From Mucidula mucida (taxonomy: Eukaryota; Basidiomycota; Agaricomycetes; Agaricales; Physalacriaceae), in contig JADNYV010000119.1 of assembly GCA_015501055.1 (NCBI GenBank), forward strand, positions 1-64,000: a DNA stretch of 64,000 nt. The letters are read 5' to 3'. A program made the translations under genes and the position numbers. Below are positions 24,301-35,792 of this stretch, in pieces (position 1 is the first letter of the stretch; each line of letters begins with the position of its first letter). Below the pieces are notes generated by a model. That model made no database searches. It was not told where the DNA came from and saw nothing but the letters and a program-made list of their open reading frames with translations.

Positions 24301-24385
24301 TCCCTTCCGGAGGCTGTTTACCGAATTCTTGAATCTTACGGGAGCCTCCCGGGAAAGATATCCTCACTTGATTTCGGTTTGTTGA
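21333..24385 (+). pseudogene. DUF6535 membrane protein, decayed copy
   Basis: Tandem copy of the gene at 14773 with the same three-exon plan (21333-21455, 21502-21801, from 21851) and the same intron lengths (46 and 49). The frame is preserved over about 1000 codons, but two in-frame stops interrupt it. TAG at 21962-21964 stands where the intact copy has CAG (INLQ), and TGA at 23522-23524 where the intact copy has a Cys codon (QALRC). Beyond the second stop the frame continues with LYHPDILRATFLSV and reaches its own terminator near 24385. The core block FTSLTLSLTTALIAVLTKQW and the membrane segments are still readable. The absence of frameshifts suggests recent or relaxed inactivation. Readthrough or an extra intron removing both stops seems unlikely. 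Confidence 0.85.
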
Positions 24386-25307
24386 CGTCTTCTTGCTACA
24401 AAGATCTCCACTTACATCCTTGTCCTAGCTTCCTTGTACGGCAAATCCTTTATCCGAATTGCTTCCAGTCGTGTATCCCCCGGACAACGCTACAGTGTCG
24501 TGACTTTGTTGAAGAGCCTGCACTTAGAAAGGAGAAAGGGTAAGCCTGTAGCACTGTGACACCATAGTAACCATGTATCAAACTGTATACTTGTTCATTA
24601 TATTTCCACTCTGATCTCCGATGCACAGGCCGTAACACCACACTTTCGGCCCGTTATGCGACCACTAGCATCTGTCTGTGGTTGTACGGGACTCTTTATA
24701 GTGTTTCAATGGGACGATGGTCGCTGACGGGCGCAGGTATCGGATTGAAGAACGAATTATTACGCCACATTTCGCCCTCCCCTCCAGAACTCAGTCGGGA
24801 AGATTCTTGGGGCTAGTTCGAGACATGAGACTCATCACTGCTATTACAACACATTATGACCTGCACATCAGTGTCTTGTTCTTCATTTATTGTTTTTCTA
24901 GCACTCTTATATCGAGCTTTCGCCCCAAAGTACAGGTGCGCTGGTATAACAAGACTTACGAACATACAAACCAAGGGCTCCAGGACAGCCTCGCAAGTTG
25001 TAGAAATACGGCAATCGTAGAAGTGGCAGTGTTACGTCCGGAACCTACTCGACCAACACGAACTAGCTACGGTCTACCTGAAGGAAAGATACTTCACCAT
25101 CGCGCCCTATTGTATATAGGTAATTTACGCTAGCATTTCATAGACCGTAAGCAGATTGCTCAGCAAGGCGAAAAATCAGGTATCCACGACGTGTTGCCAG
25201 CGCGGGAGGCGCTCATATCCGGCGTGACTCCGCCTAGAAGCGGAGCAGTCTTCCAAGATCCAAGGAGGGCGACGACTGTCGATTCGCCTTGTCCCTCGCT
25301 GAAAGAG
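24386..25307. other. Spacer between the decayed DUF6535 copy and the next gene
   Basis: Contains an open plus-strand frame at 24717-25133 with a hydrophobic patch (HISVLFFIYCFSSTL) but no recognised family and no splice support. Not called as a gene. Confidence 0.3.
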
Positions 25308-26402
25308 TTACACACGTTTTCGTTTCGCAATGCGTTTCTGCGGGGCTGTTAGGGTCTCTTCGGCGCCCCGCTTTACGTTCATCACGTCCTCTAGGGACCG
25401 CGCCACCTCGGAGGCGTAGCTTCCAACCTCGAATGCATTATCGTCTAGTGTTTCGAATGCTGTGTTGTCGCAGCGCGCCACCCAATCGCCTATGTCGATG
25501 CCCTCTGGCTCCCTATCAGGCGAGGATGAGCGAGATCTCTTTGAAGCGCGCTCAGATTCGCAGGACAATGTCGAGGCAGAGTCCGCGAGCGATGGAGGAG
25601 ACGAAATGGGAGGGTATTTCCGACGAAGGTTTCGGAGGGAACCGGGGCGACCAAATTCGCCCTCGTAGCTGCCGGCGTAGAATTCGAGGTATGGTCGAGG
25701 TGCCCATGCTATCGAGATGCTGGTGAGTGTTCCGTAAAGTTTGGGATCCATGGTTTCACGATAATCCCCGATAGCTTCAGAGGCATGGGCGATGACGAAG
25801 AATGGATGAATGTTGCAAGATATGACGGGAGGCGACCTTTTGCTAAGGGGGGAGATCTTTTTTGTTGAGGGGTCGCGACTGAAGAGCGACATTCGCCTGG
25901 CGAGGGTGATAACACGGTATTGGTAGACACCAAACGGCATGTTCTGGAAAAAACCTAAGAGATAGTACAACGAATGAGAAAAAGCAATGCACCGACCGTG
26001 AGAAACCTTTCGCGATCCTCAAGTCGCAAACGTCCATTGGATGCTTGAAGCTCCGCGAGAGCTGTTATGATTTCCTCGGATGGGAGAAGAATGATTCTTC
26101 CGGCCTTTAAAGCTGCCCTCAGAGAGGGTTGAACTGTTGTCATGCGTGAGGAGGCAGTAAAAATGAGGGCGTAGAAACTGACCACGGACGTGGTTGGCTG
26201 ATCCTTTCAAGTAGGGGTTCAGCTCGCCTCGCTTTAAACCCCAGCAGTATTCGTAGTTATCGAGCTGTAGAGACCGTTAGTGACTAAATAAATGTGCGTG
26301 CCTGTCCTGACTGACGAAGAGATCTTTGGATGGCAGTAGAGCCAAGTCTTTGGGTGAAGCAAACGATGCTCGCGTACTAATGTTCTGTGGCAGAAACAGC
26401 AT
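25308..26402 (-). CDS. Lineage-specific HNH-like-family protein, intact copy
   Basis: Minus-strand gene of about 320 residues. Exon 1 starts at 26402 (MLFLPQNISTRASFASPKDL) and ends in SKDLF. Splicing then gives LDNYEYCWGLKRGELNPYLK, GSANHVR, then VQPSLRAALKAGRIILLPSE, then FFQNMPFGVYQYRVI, a conserved CNIHPFFVIAHASEAIGDY, LYGTLTSISIAWAP and a Ser-rich, basic tail (KRSRSSSPDRE; ends PQKRIAKRKRV). Introns are short, with GT-AG ends. The order of motifs (YEYCWGLKRGELN, LLP, then HPFFVI) is what I recall from a mushroom-specific family often annotated as HNH-nuclease-like, though the metal-binding histidines are not evident here. The basic C terminus suggests nuclear targeting. It is divergent from the related gene at 26793, with about 390 bases between start codons. 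Function unknown. Confidence 0.6.
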
Positions 26403-26792
26403 GATGATGGCGGTGATTAAGGTAGCGTGGTCAGTGATGGTTGGAGGAAAGAAGAGGCAGCGAGCGGCGAATTGAGGACAAAGGAGCGGTCACGTGATGC
26501 TTGGTCGTATTTGGCGTCAGCCAAGTCTTTCCCCCTTCCGGTGCTCAGTCGCAATCCATTGACATTTCATTGTCCAGCGAACCTGCCATTGTTATAATCT
26601 GGCTCTGCACAGGGTAATATGGCCGTCTACTGTTGCCGACCTATAGAACTTGGGTTGGCGCTTCCATTGTTCGCTGCGGGAATTGTCGACGCATTGTTGT
26701 GACTGTCTCTGTATAAAGCGCTCGAATGAAGTATGAAGTGGCCACATCCACCTCTCGTTCTCTTCTTGCTCTGGCGCGGGCGCCGCGTCCCG
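26403..26792. promoter_or_regulatory. Shared upstream region of two divergent related genes
   Basis: About 390 bases separate the start codons of the minus-strand gene ending at 26402 and the plus-strand gene from 26793. Both promoters must lie here or inside the genes. No specific sites were identified. Confidence 0.4.
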
Positions 26793-27991
26793 ATGGCTCG
26801 CAAAAAGCGCCTACGTCAAGGTAAGCAGCGCGAGCCCTCTCCTCGCACGCCTCTCCGCCAGCCGAAACGAAAACCCCACGATCCTGCGTACACCCCGAGT
26901 CAAGACGCCACCCCACAGGCCCCAACAAGTGATTATCACTCTCCTAATCGCAACATAGCTTGGAGGGAGGATATCAAACCAGAAGCGAAAAAAGCCGTCA
27001 TTGAGGCGTCCCCAAGTCATGACGCATGCCTGGTCTGTCAAATTGCCAACAAGTACGGTAAGACGACATGCGCTGCGCATCTAATTGACAAGGGGCTAGC
27101 TGGATTTGAGGATCTGGTTTGTTTGTTCTGCCGCTTTAGCTGTGTTCGATGTTTATGACTCTTAACTAGATCGTGGTATTGGAGTACCATTGGGGCATGC
27201 GCACTGGTTCGCTCCGGTTGTTTCTTCATTCGCGCTACAACATCGTTATCCGTGCGTGCCTTCCTTTGATGTCTGATTGGAGAGGTTAGCTAACGTGCGC
27301 CTGGCAGTATGTCTCATTCACCACAATTGGCTCGACGAACGAATCATCATGCTATTTCCTGCGCACAAAGACATCGTGAAGATGGCAAAGTTCAAGAAGC
27401 GTCCCAGAAAGAAAAGACGGGAACAACCAGCTCTCCAGGTGCGTTGAGCCAATTTACCGTCTGTAACGAGTCTTCTTCTAGTACATTGAAAATGGGCCCG
27501 TCCGGGAATGCACGCTCGTCTTCTGTGACCACGAGGGGGACGACGAGTTCGTCCGCCACACGATTTACCGTCAAGAGGATGGAACGTGGAAGAACGGTCC
27601 AGACGAGGAGCGCAAAGTGTACAAGGCACCCTTCACAGACAAAGAACTCGCCTCCATCGCTACTCATGTCAACCCCTTCTTCCTCGCTTGGAATGCTGGA
27701 AGGAATCTTGATGAACTTTCCGAAGAGAAGATCGCTTCACTTCCCCCCACCATTATTGACGATGCGAAACAGATCCTCGCTCTTTATCGATCTTGGGCTA
27801 CGACGGTTAGCGTTTCTAAGAAATTACTGGCTCCATCTCCATCTCCTCTAGTCTTGACCCGGGTACGTCCGGCCCCCAACGCTTTGAAACGCAAAGACCG
27901 CGAGGAGTCCCCTTCCGAGGCAGCGGCTGAGCGCAAACGACGAAGGACCAGCCCGGTTTCTACTTCCAAGTCAACTGGTACTCGCACTTGA
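26793..27991 (+). CDS. HNH-nuclease-like domain protein, lineage-specific family
   Basis: Four exons (26793-27116, 27170-27251, 27308-27438, 27482-27991) join in frame to about 348 residues. The N terminus is basic and Pro-rich (MARKKRLRQGKQREPSPRTP). It is followed by HDACLVCQIANKYGKTTCAA and HLID, a C-x2-C plus C-x2-H arrangement that fits the start of an HNH-type zinc site. Next come LEYHWGMRTGSLRLFLHSRY, NIVI, LIHHNWLDERIIMLFPAHKD, a variable middle, FTDKELASIATHVNPFFLAW and NAGRNLDEL. The tail is basic (KRKDREESPSEAAAERKRRR). Motif order parallels the neighbour at 25308-26402 (YEYCWGLKRGELN, LLP, HPFFVI), so the two are probably divergent relatives. An upstream ATG at 26733 is also in frame. 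Nuclease activity is not shown; the family label is from pattern recall. Confidence 0.55.
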
Positions 27992-28283
27992 GTTCAAGAA
28001 ACATTGGCCCTTCTTCTTCTCTCATGACAACGACCTCATTTATGTACTTATGTTTTACTACCTATCCTACCACAATCCTTGTATTTCCTTTTACAATTCA
28101 ACAATGAATTCATCAGCCACGATGATCAATCCTCGTGTCCGCTGGTCGACAGCCATAACCCTACGCTGCGAGCGAGACGGGCGAGGATCGTAACAAGGGA
28201 TAAATCGCAGCTTTTATTTGTTCCTGCCCGCGTTTTCCACTTGCATCGCCAGACCCAAAAAGAGAACCATCTCGTTCTTGAAC

Positions 28284-29855
28284 GAAGCACCATTCCGGTA
28301 GCACAAGTAGCCTCGAATGCTTGACAAGGCTATATGATCCACAGATGGGGGACACGTCGCCTAGAACTATTGTTCCAAATCCATTCCAGGGTTCGCATAC
28401 TGTACACCCCCCCAAAAAAAAAGGTCTGCCGTTCCATTTGAAGCGAGGAGACGTATCACCGCCCGCAGATAGTACTGATTGACGAGCTGAAGGTGCCATT
28501 CAATCCGATAGGACAAGTGGGCGCGCTCACCAATGGCTTCTTCATAACCTCGTGAGAGAGGTGGTCGAGGGATCGTACTAAAGCGCGGACTCATTGCGGA
28601 GGTTACTATGCTCACCCAACCCATCAGTGAAGTCGGAACCGGGAGGATAAGGAATGACCATCGTACGCGCCGTAGTAGTCTGGTATACCAGTCGCCGTTG
28701 TACGCATATCCACGGGAAATACAAGCGGTATCGTCGGACCAGAGCGTCAAGCTACGTCGTTTGTCCAAGAATGTTTCGCGCAACCAATGTTAAGCGAACT
28801 GAGGTCTTTAACGACAGCGACATCCTCCAATCGACCTCCATTCATACGTCAATCCATATAGTTGACCATTGAACGAGTCCCAGTCGATCTAAAAAAAAAA
28901 AACAATGCCCTTTCGACAAGGCGCCATTCGTATGGGGCTAGTCAAGATGCCACAACGACTCGGAGTCGCATACAAAAAACAACTCGCCAGACCTAAAAAA
29001 GGAATATTTCTGCATGCACAAGACGCTTTTCCGCTAGGACAAGTGGCCTTGATGACTAGAATGGATAAACGGATCAGATAGCAAAAACGTTTGAGCGGAG
29101 ATTGAATGAACATCCAACCCGTTTTTAAACAAAACAAAAAAAGACAAGTAGCGCCATTCCAGACTGCGCAGGTTATCCAAAGAATCATCGGTTTGAACTG
29201 CATCCATGCTCGTCCAGTGATTATTCACCTACACGCCGACTCGCTGAAAGAAAAAAGCTGAACCTTGCCATGCAAAAAATGACACACGCTCATACAAATA
29301 GTGTCTATCGAAGCGTTATATCCGGTTAGGCCAAGTCACCTCGTTCTATTTCTCTACCCGAAACGCTCAGTTCATCTCACAGTGTTGCAACACCCTAAAA
29401 AGAATTTTACCCAGCGCCAGTGTTCCGCTGAGACAAAGCTTGACGGTTCGAAAAAAGCTCTCATTTTTCCACTTCCATCATCGCCAGACCTAAAAGGAGA
29501 ACCATCTCGTTCTTGAACGAGGCGCCGTTCCGGTAGGACAACTGGCCTCGAGGATATGATGCAGAGAGTACGAGTGAGCAAAGATTGGATGACCCTCGCC
29601 GTAAAACATCACACTCGCGTCGCCTTCGAGGAACACGCAAAAGATCAAGTTCGCATACTGACACACACACACACATAAAAAAAAGGCTGCCTCACTCGCC
29701 GGTTTCCGTGCCTCGAAAAGCTCTCTTTCCCTGTGTCCACAATGAGCTATCTCTTGAGTCTTTCATCCCGAGGACGTACACCAACCAACCTCAGAAAACC
29801 TTGTGAATCCAGGCAAACTTGGAGGCGCCATTTATTCCGGTAGGACAAGTGTCAA
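28284..29855 (+). repeat. Hairpin-motif array, left block
   Basis: Array of a diverged 30-35 nt unit with consensus close to GAGGCGCC, then ATTCCGGTAGGACAAG, then TGGCCTC, always in the same orientation. Clear copies: 28284-28314, 28490-28525, 29019-29051, 29310-29343, 29411-29446, 29518-29550 and 29817-29855. Arms pair (for example CGAGGC with GCCTCG at 29518; CAAG with CTTG at 29019). The loop often contains a second small pairing, TCC with GGA. An A-rich tract (A4 to A10) commonly lies 30-45 nt before each hairpin, and a longer unit with CGCCAGACC just before the A tract recurs at about 28249, 28986 and 29485. Spacing is often near 100-115 nt or twice that. Read on the minus strand the core could encode EATCPTGMAP-like peptides, so decayed coding DNA is an alternative. 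Confidence 0.65.
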
Positions 29856-30512
29856 GTGGACTCGATATGATCAATCCTCGTGTCACCATGTCTTCCTTCG
29901 GTGTACTAGAAGTGGTTGAACCGCGAGACACCTACGATGTTGCGCGAACATTACGGTGGGCGAGGGATCATAAAGCCTCTCGTCAACACAGGAGTGAAGT
30001 CGGAAGCGGCTGATGGTAAGGAACTATGCGCCGTAGCGTGATATACCATGGCCAATCGCCGTTGTGACGCATGTCTAGAAGTGTCCACGGGATATTCGAG
30101 CGGTCATCGGGCACTAGATAGCGAAATTTTAACGAGGGCTAAAAAGTCTGCATGAATTGGTGATTTGGTATCTGTCGAAGTATCGAAGAGGAGAATACCG
30201 AAGCATCGGGAACCTACAGTCAATCCTCGTGCAACCCTGCCCAAATGGGATGGGCACGCACATAACCTTCCGAGTACTCGTAGTACTGTTGGCGCATAGC
30301 GCAAGCGCAACCGATGTCAAGCGAACTGAGGTCTTGAACGACAACGACATCCTCCAATAGACGTCTCCTACCTCCATTCATAAGCCAATCCATATCGTTT
30401 GACCTTGAATGCGATTCCCCGTCACACACAATTGGAACGTCCTGAAACAGCAAGTTATACATCGAATAAAGTTACATACACACAACAGCATTTCTAAACT
30501 CTCGTCTTCATA

Positions 30513-31631
30513 TCAAAGCGCAGTGAACCCCTTTGCCCTACTCCAATCTACGCCATTCTTCAACTGTTCGAGGGTAAGGAATATAAGAATAGTCGTAGGC
30601 TGCAACCTCGTCCACGCCGGCAGCCAGCCCTTGAACATGAACATGGGACCCTCATTCGCCATGGCGAGACGAATAGCAGCGATGGTCGATGTACTCCCTG
30701 GCCCACTGGCATTCATGATGCGACTCTTCAGGACGTCGGCGGGGGAGCACACGGTGGTGGCGACAGTTCCCGCAGCGAAGGAGGCGGTAAAGTGCGTTAC
30801 GATGTTGTCCCGGAACGTATAGTTGATGCCTAGCGACAGTATCAAGCGGAGAACTCGAAGGGAAAGAGGAACGAACAAACCTGGCACCTCGCCGAGACCC
30901 AATAATTCTGCCTTGAAAAAGTCGTAACTGGCGAGCTGGGACGCGTTCATGAGGATCGCACGGAATACGTTGGGTGTGACTCCGCGAAGGAGAGACGAAG
31001 CGCCTTCTTCGCGGACCATCTGGTGGAGAGGATGAGGATAAGATGAGTGGGAATGAAAATACAACACACTCTAAATAGCGCATCGAAACAATGCTTATAG
31101 TTGAAGCGCTTCTCCGGAGGCTTCGCAAAGTCACCCTGTAGGCGCACCATGACAATCTCTCCCGGATTGCCGACAAACCCAGCGATACCACCTGCCATCG
31201 AGCCCGCCAACGCCAGTCTCCAAGCTTCGCCGGTCTTGTGCGGATCTACGATTTTCTTTCCCAGACGCGTATATTAGCCTGGGGCGCGGACGTGGGGAGA
31301 GCAGAACATACCTTGCTCTCGTCGTACGCCCAGAACCTGCACATCGAGTAGGACATCTGGCGCATCCACGTGCCCGATATGCCGTCGAACAGGCCGCGCA
31401 CGCCCGCTGTGCGCACCGTCTTTTTCAGACTCTCGACCATGCGCTTGTCGCCCGAGGCTTGGAGGCGGACTTTGGTGAGATCGAGCGGGCTGTATACGCG
31501 CGTCAGCGTCTCTGCGTTGGACGACGACGAGGAAAAGATACGGACTGCGTTATGCTGGCAGCGATGGTCGCCGCGACGCCGCCCAGCCAGAACGGGTACG
31601 GCTGTTTCTTTGCGCTGGTCGGTGAAGCCAT
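30513..31631 (-). CDS. DIC1: Mitochondrial dicarboxylate carrier
   Basis: Minus-strand gene with about four introns, product about 300 residues. It starts MASPTSAKKQPYPFWLGGVA. The three carrier repeats are marked by HPLDLTKVRLQASGD, NPGEIVMVRLQGDFAKPPEK and SPADVLKSRIMNASG, each fitting the Px[DE]xx[KR] signature of the SLC25 family. FWAYDESK, SLLRGVTPNVFRAILMNASQ, LASYDFF and a C-terminal FKGWLPAWTRLQPTTILIFL also match dicarboxylate-type carriers. These proteins exchange malate or succinate for phosphate across the inner mitochondrial membrane. The His codon of the first signature is created by splicing an intron (31490-31545) with an unusual GTCCGT donor. The gene lies inside a repeat-rich region but its frame is open throughout. 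Confidence 0.92.
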
Positions 31632-32436
31632 GGGTGGGTGGTAACGGTGCAAGGGTATGTGCAACCACGTCAGCTCTCTGTGATGATAGTAGATGCAAAG
31701 ATAGGCCAAGGCATATTGCCCCATGACATGGTCCCCCAACGTCTGACTCTCACGCGACATGACTACAATCCAAGAGCGTCATCGTCCCATTTTGGGGGTA
31801 GGTTGCTGATTGTATGGGGATAACATTCCCCGCATTCGCGCCTACCCCAGACTATTTGTCTCCGTACGCGCCGCGATCGCGTTTACCCCTCCTCGTCGAA
31901 AGATTTTCCTTGAAAGATGGCCCGTGCGTGGGCGTGTGAATACGGATTGGTCGTGTGAACAGTCATGGGTCGGCGGAAAACATGGACGGGAAAATGCGGG
32001 GAGTATAGATGCTACGGATCCAGTCTCACGCGACTAATACCAGAAGCCGTATAGCTCATCCGCTAAGCGCACTTCATGGCTGGACGACATCTTCATATCA
32101 TCGTTTTTTAACCATCTGCTCGGATCGATAAATCAATTTGCTACTACTTACACTAACAAACACTGTAGAGGGATCAGCCTCAAAGCGAGCTGCACGGAAA
32201 AAGCAATCCTGATCGCTTGCCATCCGTATGAATATCATCCCAAACACAACAAAAAGCTAGGTGTACATCCATCGAGATGCCATATCCTCTAGAACATGTC
32301 GCCTCAAACTCTCTTTTATTTACTCATCCATCACCACTCTTACTATTGTCATCCAACAAAAATCATGTGCCATATCATCTGAGTCCATTATCGCCTCCGC
32401 ATACCTACTTTCAACACTCAAAAAAAAAAGTTGTCT
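31632..32436. other. Upstream region of the carrier gene, no gene seen
   Basis: Contains the carrier promoter and one copy (32044-32066) of a 23-nt exact direct repeat whose second copy is at 32916-32938. Frames here are short and unassigned. Confidence 0.35.
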
Positions 32437-35400
32437 GCTGGGTTATCAGGCCAAGTGCCCTTGTGTCTCCTCAGCTCATTTCCCACAGATAGTAAGTATG
32501 ACACACAGAACCAAAGTGAATGTTCAATGGACAAGCAGCCTCCGAATGCAATTTCGTCTTCCGGGTCCCTTGCCTCAAACATCAGGCATCCTGACCGTTT
32601 CGTGATCCAAGACAAAAAAAAAAGTCAAGATATACCTGTGCGTCAATATTTGAGGTGCCGTATCCACTGGGACAAGTTGCCTCAATTTCGTGTATAGATC
32701 CGCAGATTCCACCTTGCTCTCTTTTTCTTTGTGGACTCTGGCCACTCGTTTTCTGAAGCGCACATGTCGCCCATTCCAACTACGAGGCCCAATGGTGATG
32801 ATGGATGCTACATGGCCGTGGGGGCAAATGTGATGCCAGGTGCCGTCTCATGCAACAAGTACTTACCAGTGTGCATCACCTTGCTAGAAACAATTCCATG
32901 GTTGCTGTTTGTTCAAAGCCGTATAGCTCATCCGCTAACCACATTTGTAATGACAATAGCTAAATCTTTTTAGGTTGGCCTCTTAACCACCCATCATGGG
33001 GAAGAACCAAGGAATCCATCTATTGGAAGTATGCATGTATCCAGCACTCTGCTTTTATCTTTTTACACTTGTTGTGCATGCAGCATCCGTGCACCCTACT
33101 ATTATCTGTTAGTGATGGTACCAAGTACAAGCTTGCCCTAATACTTACTTGATATGAGAAAAAAGTCAAGTGTGCTTCTTCATTCGCATTTGGACACCAT
33201 TCCGCTGGAACAAGTGTCCTTGTGAGTCTCTCCTTCTTACTTCCTAGTCAGTCAGGCAGTGCAGCCCGTAAAAGAAAATCAAGTCTTCCAATAAACTCCA
33301 TTAGCACAAGGTGCTGTTCCGATGAGACAAGGCACCTCAACTCTGAATGCAATTTCCTCATCAATGCTTACTTGTCTCTGGCATACTGTACTAACGCGAC
33401 CGGATCTTCACGGCATGTTACACGTTATGATTGTGAACTAAATTACCAGTAGTTCATCCAGGGTCCATAGACCATATTGGGAGCCGCGGGAGGCGGCGGC
33501 GCGAGCCGCCACGGCAAAAATTTCCGCATTTGGGCTGATCCCGACAAAATTTACCGTTGTTACACGTTATGGAAGCCGAATTAGTTCACTTCACGGGGCC
33601 CTGTGACGCGTTATGTGAATTAACGGTCGCGTTAGTACAGTATGCCAGAAAAAATGACCAACTCAGTGCTTGTTTATTGAGACCACATATCTACTGGGAC
33701 AACTTGCCTCGCCAGATTTCAACTATGTTACCTTTCTCTCTCCTTCACGTGTCCCGCTTGTTCTCCATTGTTGAACCGCCTTGTAGTAATCATCCTCAAC
33801 AACAAAAGTTGTATTGTCCATGATAGATCAGCCGCCATTCCGATAAGACACGGCGCCTCATCCCAATTGTGTAATTACACAGTCAGTGGTCACTGGTAAG
33901 ATGAGCAGACGAGGGAGTGCCACAACAACCGAGCTAAAACATAGATGCATGTCATAAGGCTAGGTGGTGCCGACACACAGAAATGGACCTAGTAGTAGCT
34001 GGTTTGAGGCAGGAAATTCAAGCGGAGATTTGACCTTGCCGCCTTCTACCATCAACTCGTTGTCAGAATTCAATGTTGCTGATTCCAGTCCCAACGAGAC
34101 GCGGCCAGGCCGCGGCTCGCCTCCCGCTGATGGGACTCTTTCATCCTACAACCCGTCAAATGTCATGCACATCTGATTCCTTAAAAAATGAAATAGGACA
34201 AGATGTTATGAGGCGCCATTCTGGTAGGATAAGTAGCCTCAAAATGAAGACACGGATCTGGGCTGAGATCCCTGATCTGCTGTTTTCAAGTAAACCAAAA
34301 AATCTTCGCCATGATGCAATCATGGGGCACTAGTCCAATAGGACAAGTGGCCACGACGTGGTCTGTTCACTAGTGATCTGCAAGAAGTACGGGGGAATGC
34401 GGACAACGTATTGACACCCAAGGACAAAGGTTGACCCAATTTGATATATGAGACGTCGCCTCGCCTTGGTCTCTCTCTCTCTTCTCCAATTGATACTTCA
34501 AGGAGAAGCTGGTGTCACTCATACACGGCAAAGTCGTGCATACAAAGAAAACCGAAAAAACGTCTCATCTGAGGACATGGGGAGCTGTTCCGATAAGCCA
34601 ACGCACCTCGAAGTTCTCCCTCCCCGCGTTCAAGGATGTCAGAATCTCGGATTGAACCATGAGCACTTCTGAGCCAGGCCTCGACAGGCCAAAAAAGAGC
34701 TCCGGTCTTGAGTAAATAGACGGCGCCGTTCCGCTAAGACAAGGCGCCTTGAAGGTACTTCTCCTGTGTTCATTCAGCCTAGCGGCTGATCGTGCAAATC
34801 AGATATTAAACTGTACCGTTTCGCTGAACAGTGGAGAGTAAACAAGCCGTCATATGTGAACTACACAATCAGTCTCGTACCGTCGTCTCGCATGAAACAT
34901 CAAAAAGAAGTTCTCGGAGTCTCACGAAGATCTCTTTTGCCGCTTCCATCCATCGCTGATTTGAAGTGATCCGCCAACAAGGATGAGCACACATGAACCA
35001 GAGAAAACGATTCGCCACAACACGGACCTAAAAACACTCCTGGTCTCATTAGGCAAGGGGCCATCCCGGTAGGACAGGTGGCCTCGAACCGTGGCCTCTG
35101 TACAAGGATATTATCCGAAAATGGGCATACTAGCGACGATAGCTGGTATGGAAGACAGGCAGACAAGTGTTAAGTGGAGAATGAACCTCGCGACATTGAT
35201 GTTGCCTTTATTGTAGCCTGTCAAATAATGTCCAGGTCACTGCTCATTTTTGTCGCCGCCGCCGCAAAACAGTATGTCGTCCGATCTTCGAACCGAGGCG
35301 CATATTCGGTAGGACACGGCTCCTCGATCTTCTGCTCTCAATTGATGCACCGACAACTCCTGCCAGGAATGCAATAACGGTGCTGAACCAAGGCGTGATT

Positions 35401-35792
35401 AGTATGAACATACCTTTTCTGATTGTACTACTCCTAGGCGAATGTCAGGTATGAAGTTCTTCTCACATCGAACACCGAAACAAACCCCCTGCAGTCCATA
35501 TGGGCGCTGTTCCGCTAACGCAAGTCGCCATAAGTCAAGGGTCGTCGTATCCGTGCAGCAAAAGTCTCCTCTATGTCTTGCTTTCCGAGACCGCATACCT
35601 CTGGGATGGAATGTTCCGCACGACAGAAGGTTACGATATGAAGAATAGCCACTTCGCCACATGTCAAACGATTATCAGCGATAGAAGGACGAATGCCAAC
35701 CTTACAGCGTCACAGCGGACTGGACATGTACGCACACCTGATGGCTCTTGACAGGTGCATAATTAAATCGGGCGCCGTTGCAATATAGCCCG
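32437..35792 (+). repeat. Hairpin-motif array, right block
   Basis: Continuation of the hairpin array across the carrier gene. Clear copies: 32651-32684, 33191-33221, 33308-33338, 33829-33859, 34209-34241, 34580-34610, 34719-34751, 35056-35085, 35294-35326 and 35499-35532. Weaker ones: 32437, 33677, 34324 and 35768. The arms change together: GGACAC with GTGTCC (33192/33214), AGGTGC with GCACCT (33309/33332), TGAGGC with GCCTCA (34209/34236), CGAGG with CCTCG (35294/35322), TATGG with CCATA (35499/35528). The core TTCCGNTAGGACAA stays nearly fixed. All copies point the same way. No reading frame spans several units. Confidence 0.65.

Larger units (their letters stand above)
20725..26280. repeat. 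Segmental duplication, unit 2 (decayed DUF6535 plus intact second gene)
   Basis: Partner of 14165-20285, in the same orientation. The DUF6535 parts are offset by 6560 bases and the second-gene parts by about 6.0 kb. The spacer between the genes has therefore changed size since duplication. Confidence 0.85.

Noticed and set aside
29660..29680. ACACAC microsatellite next to an A-run
   Set aside because: Short simple repeat with no evident role.
30220..30822. Plus-strand frames over the mitochondrial carrier
   Set aside because: Antisense to the carrier exons; no motif.
28284..35792. CRISPR array or tRNA array for the hairpin repeats
   Set aside because: Repeats are too diverged and irregularly spaced for CRISPR, and no cloverleaf or anticodon arm fits; the genome is eukaryotic.
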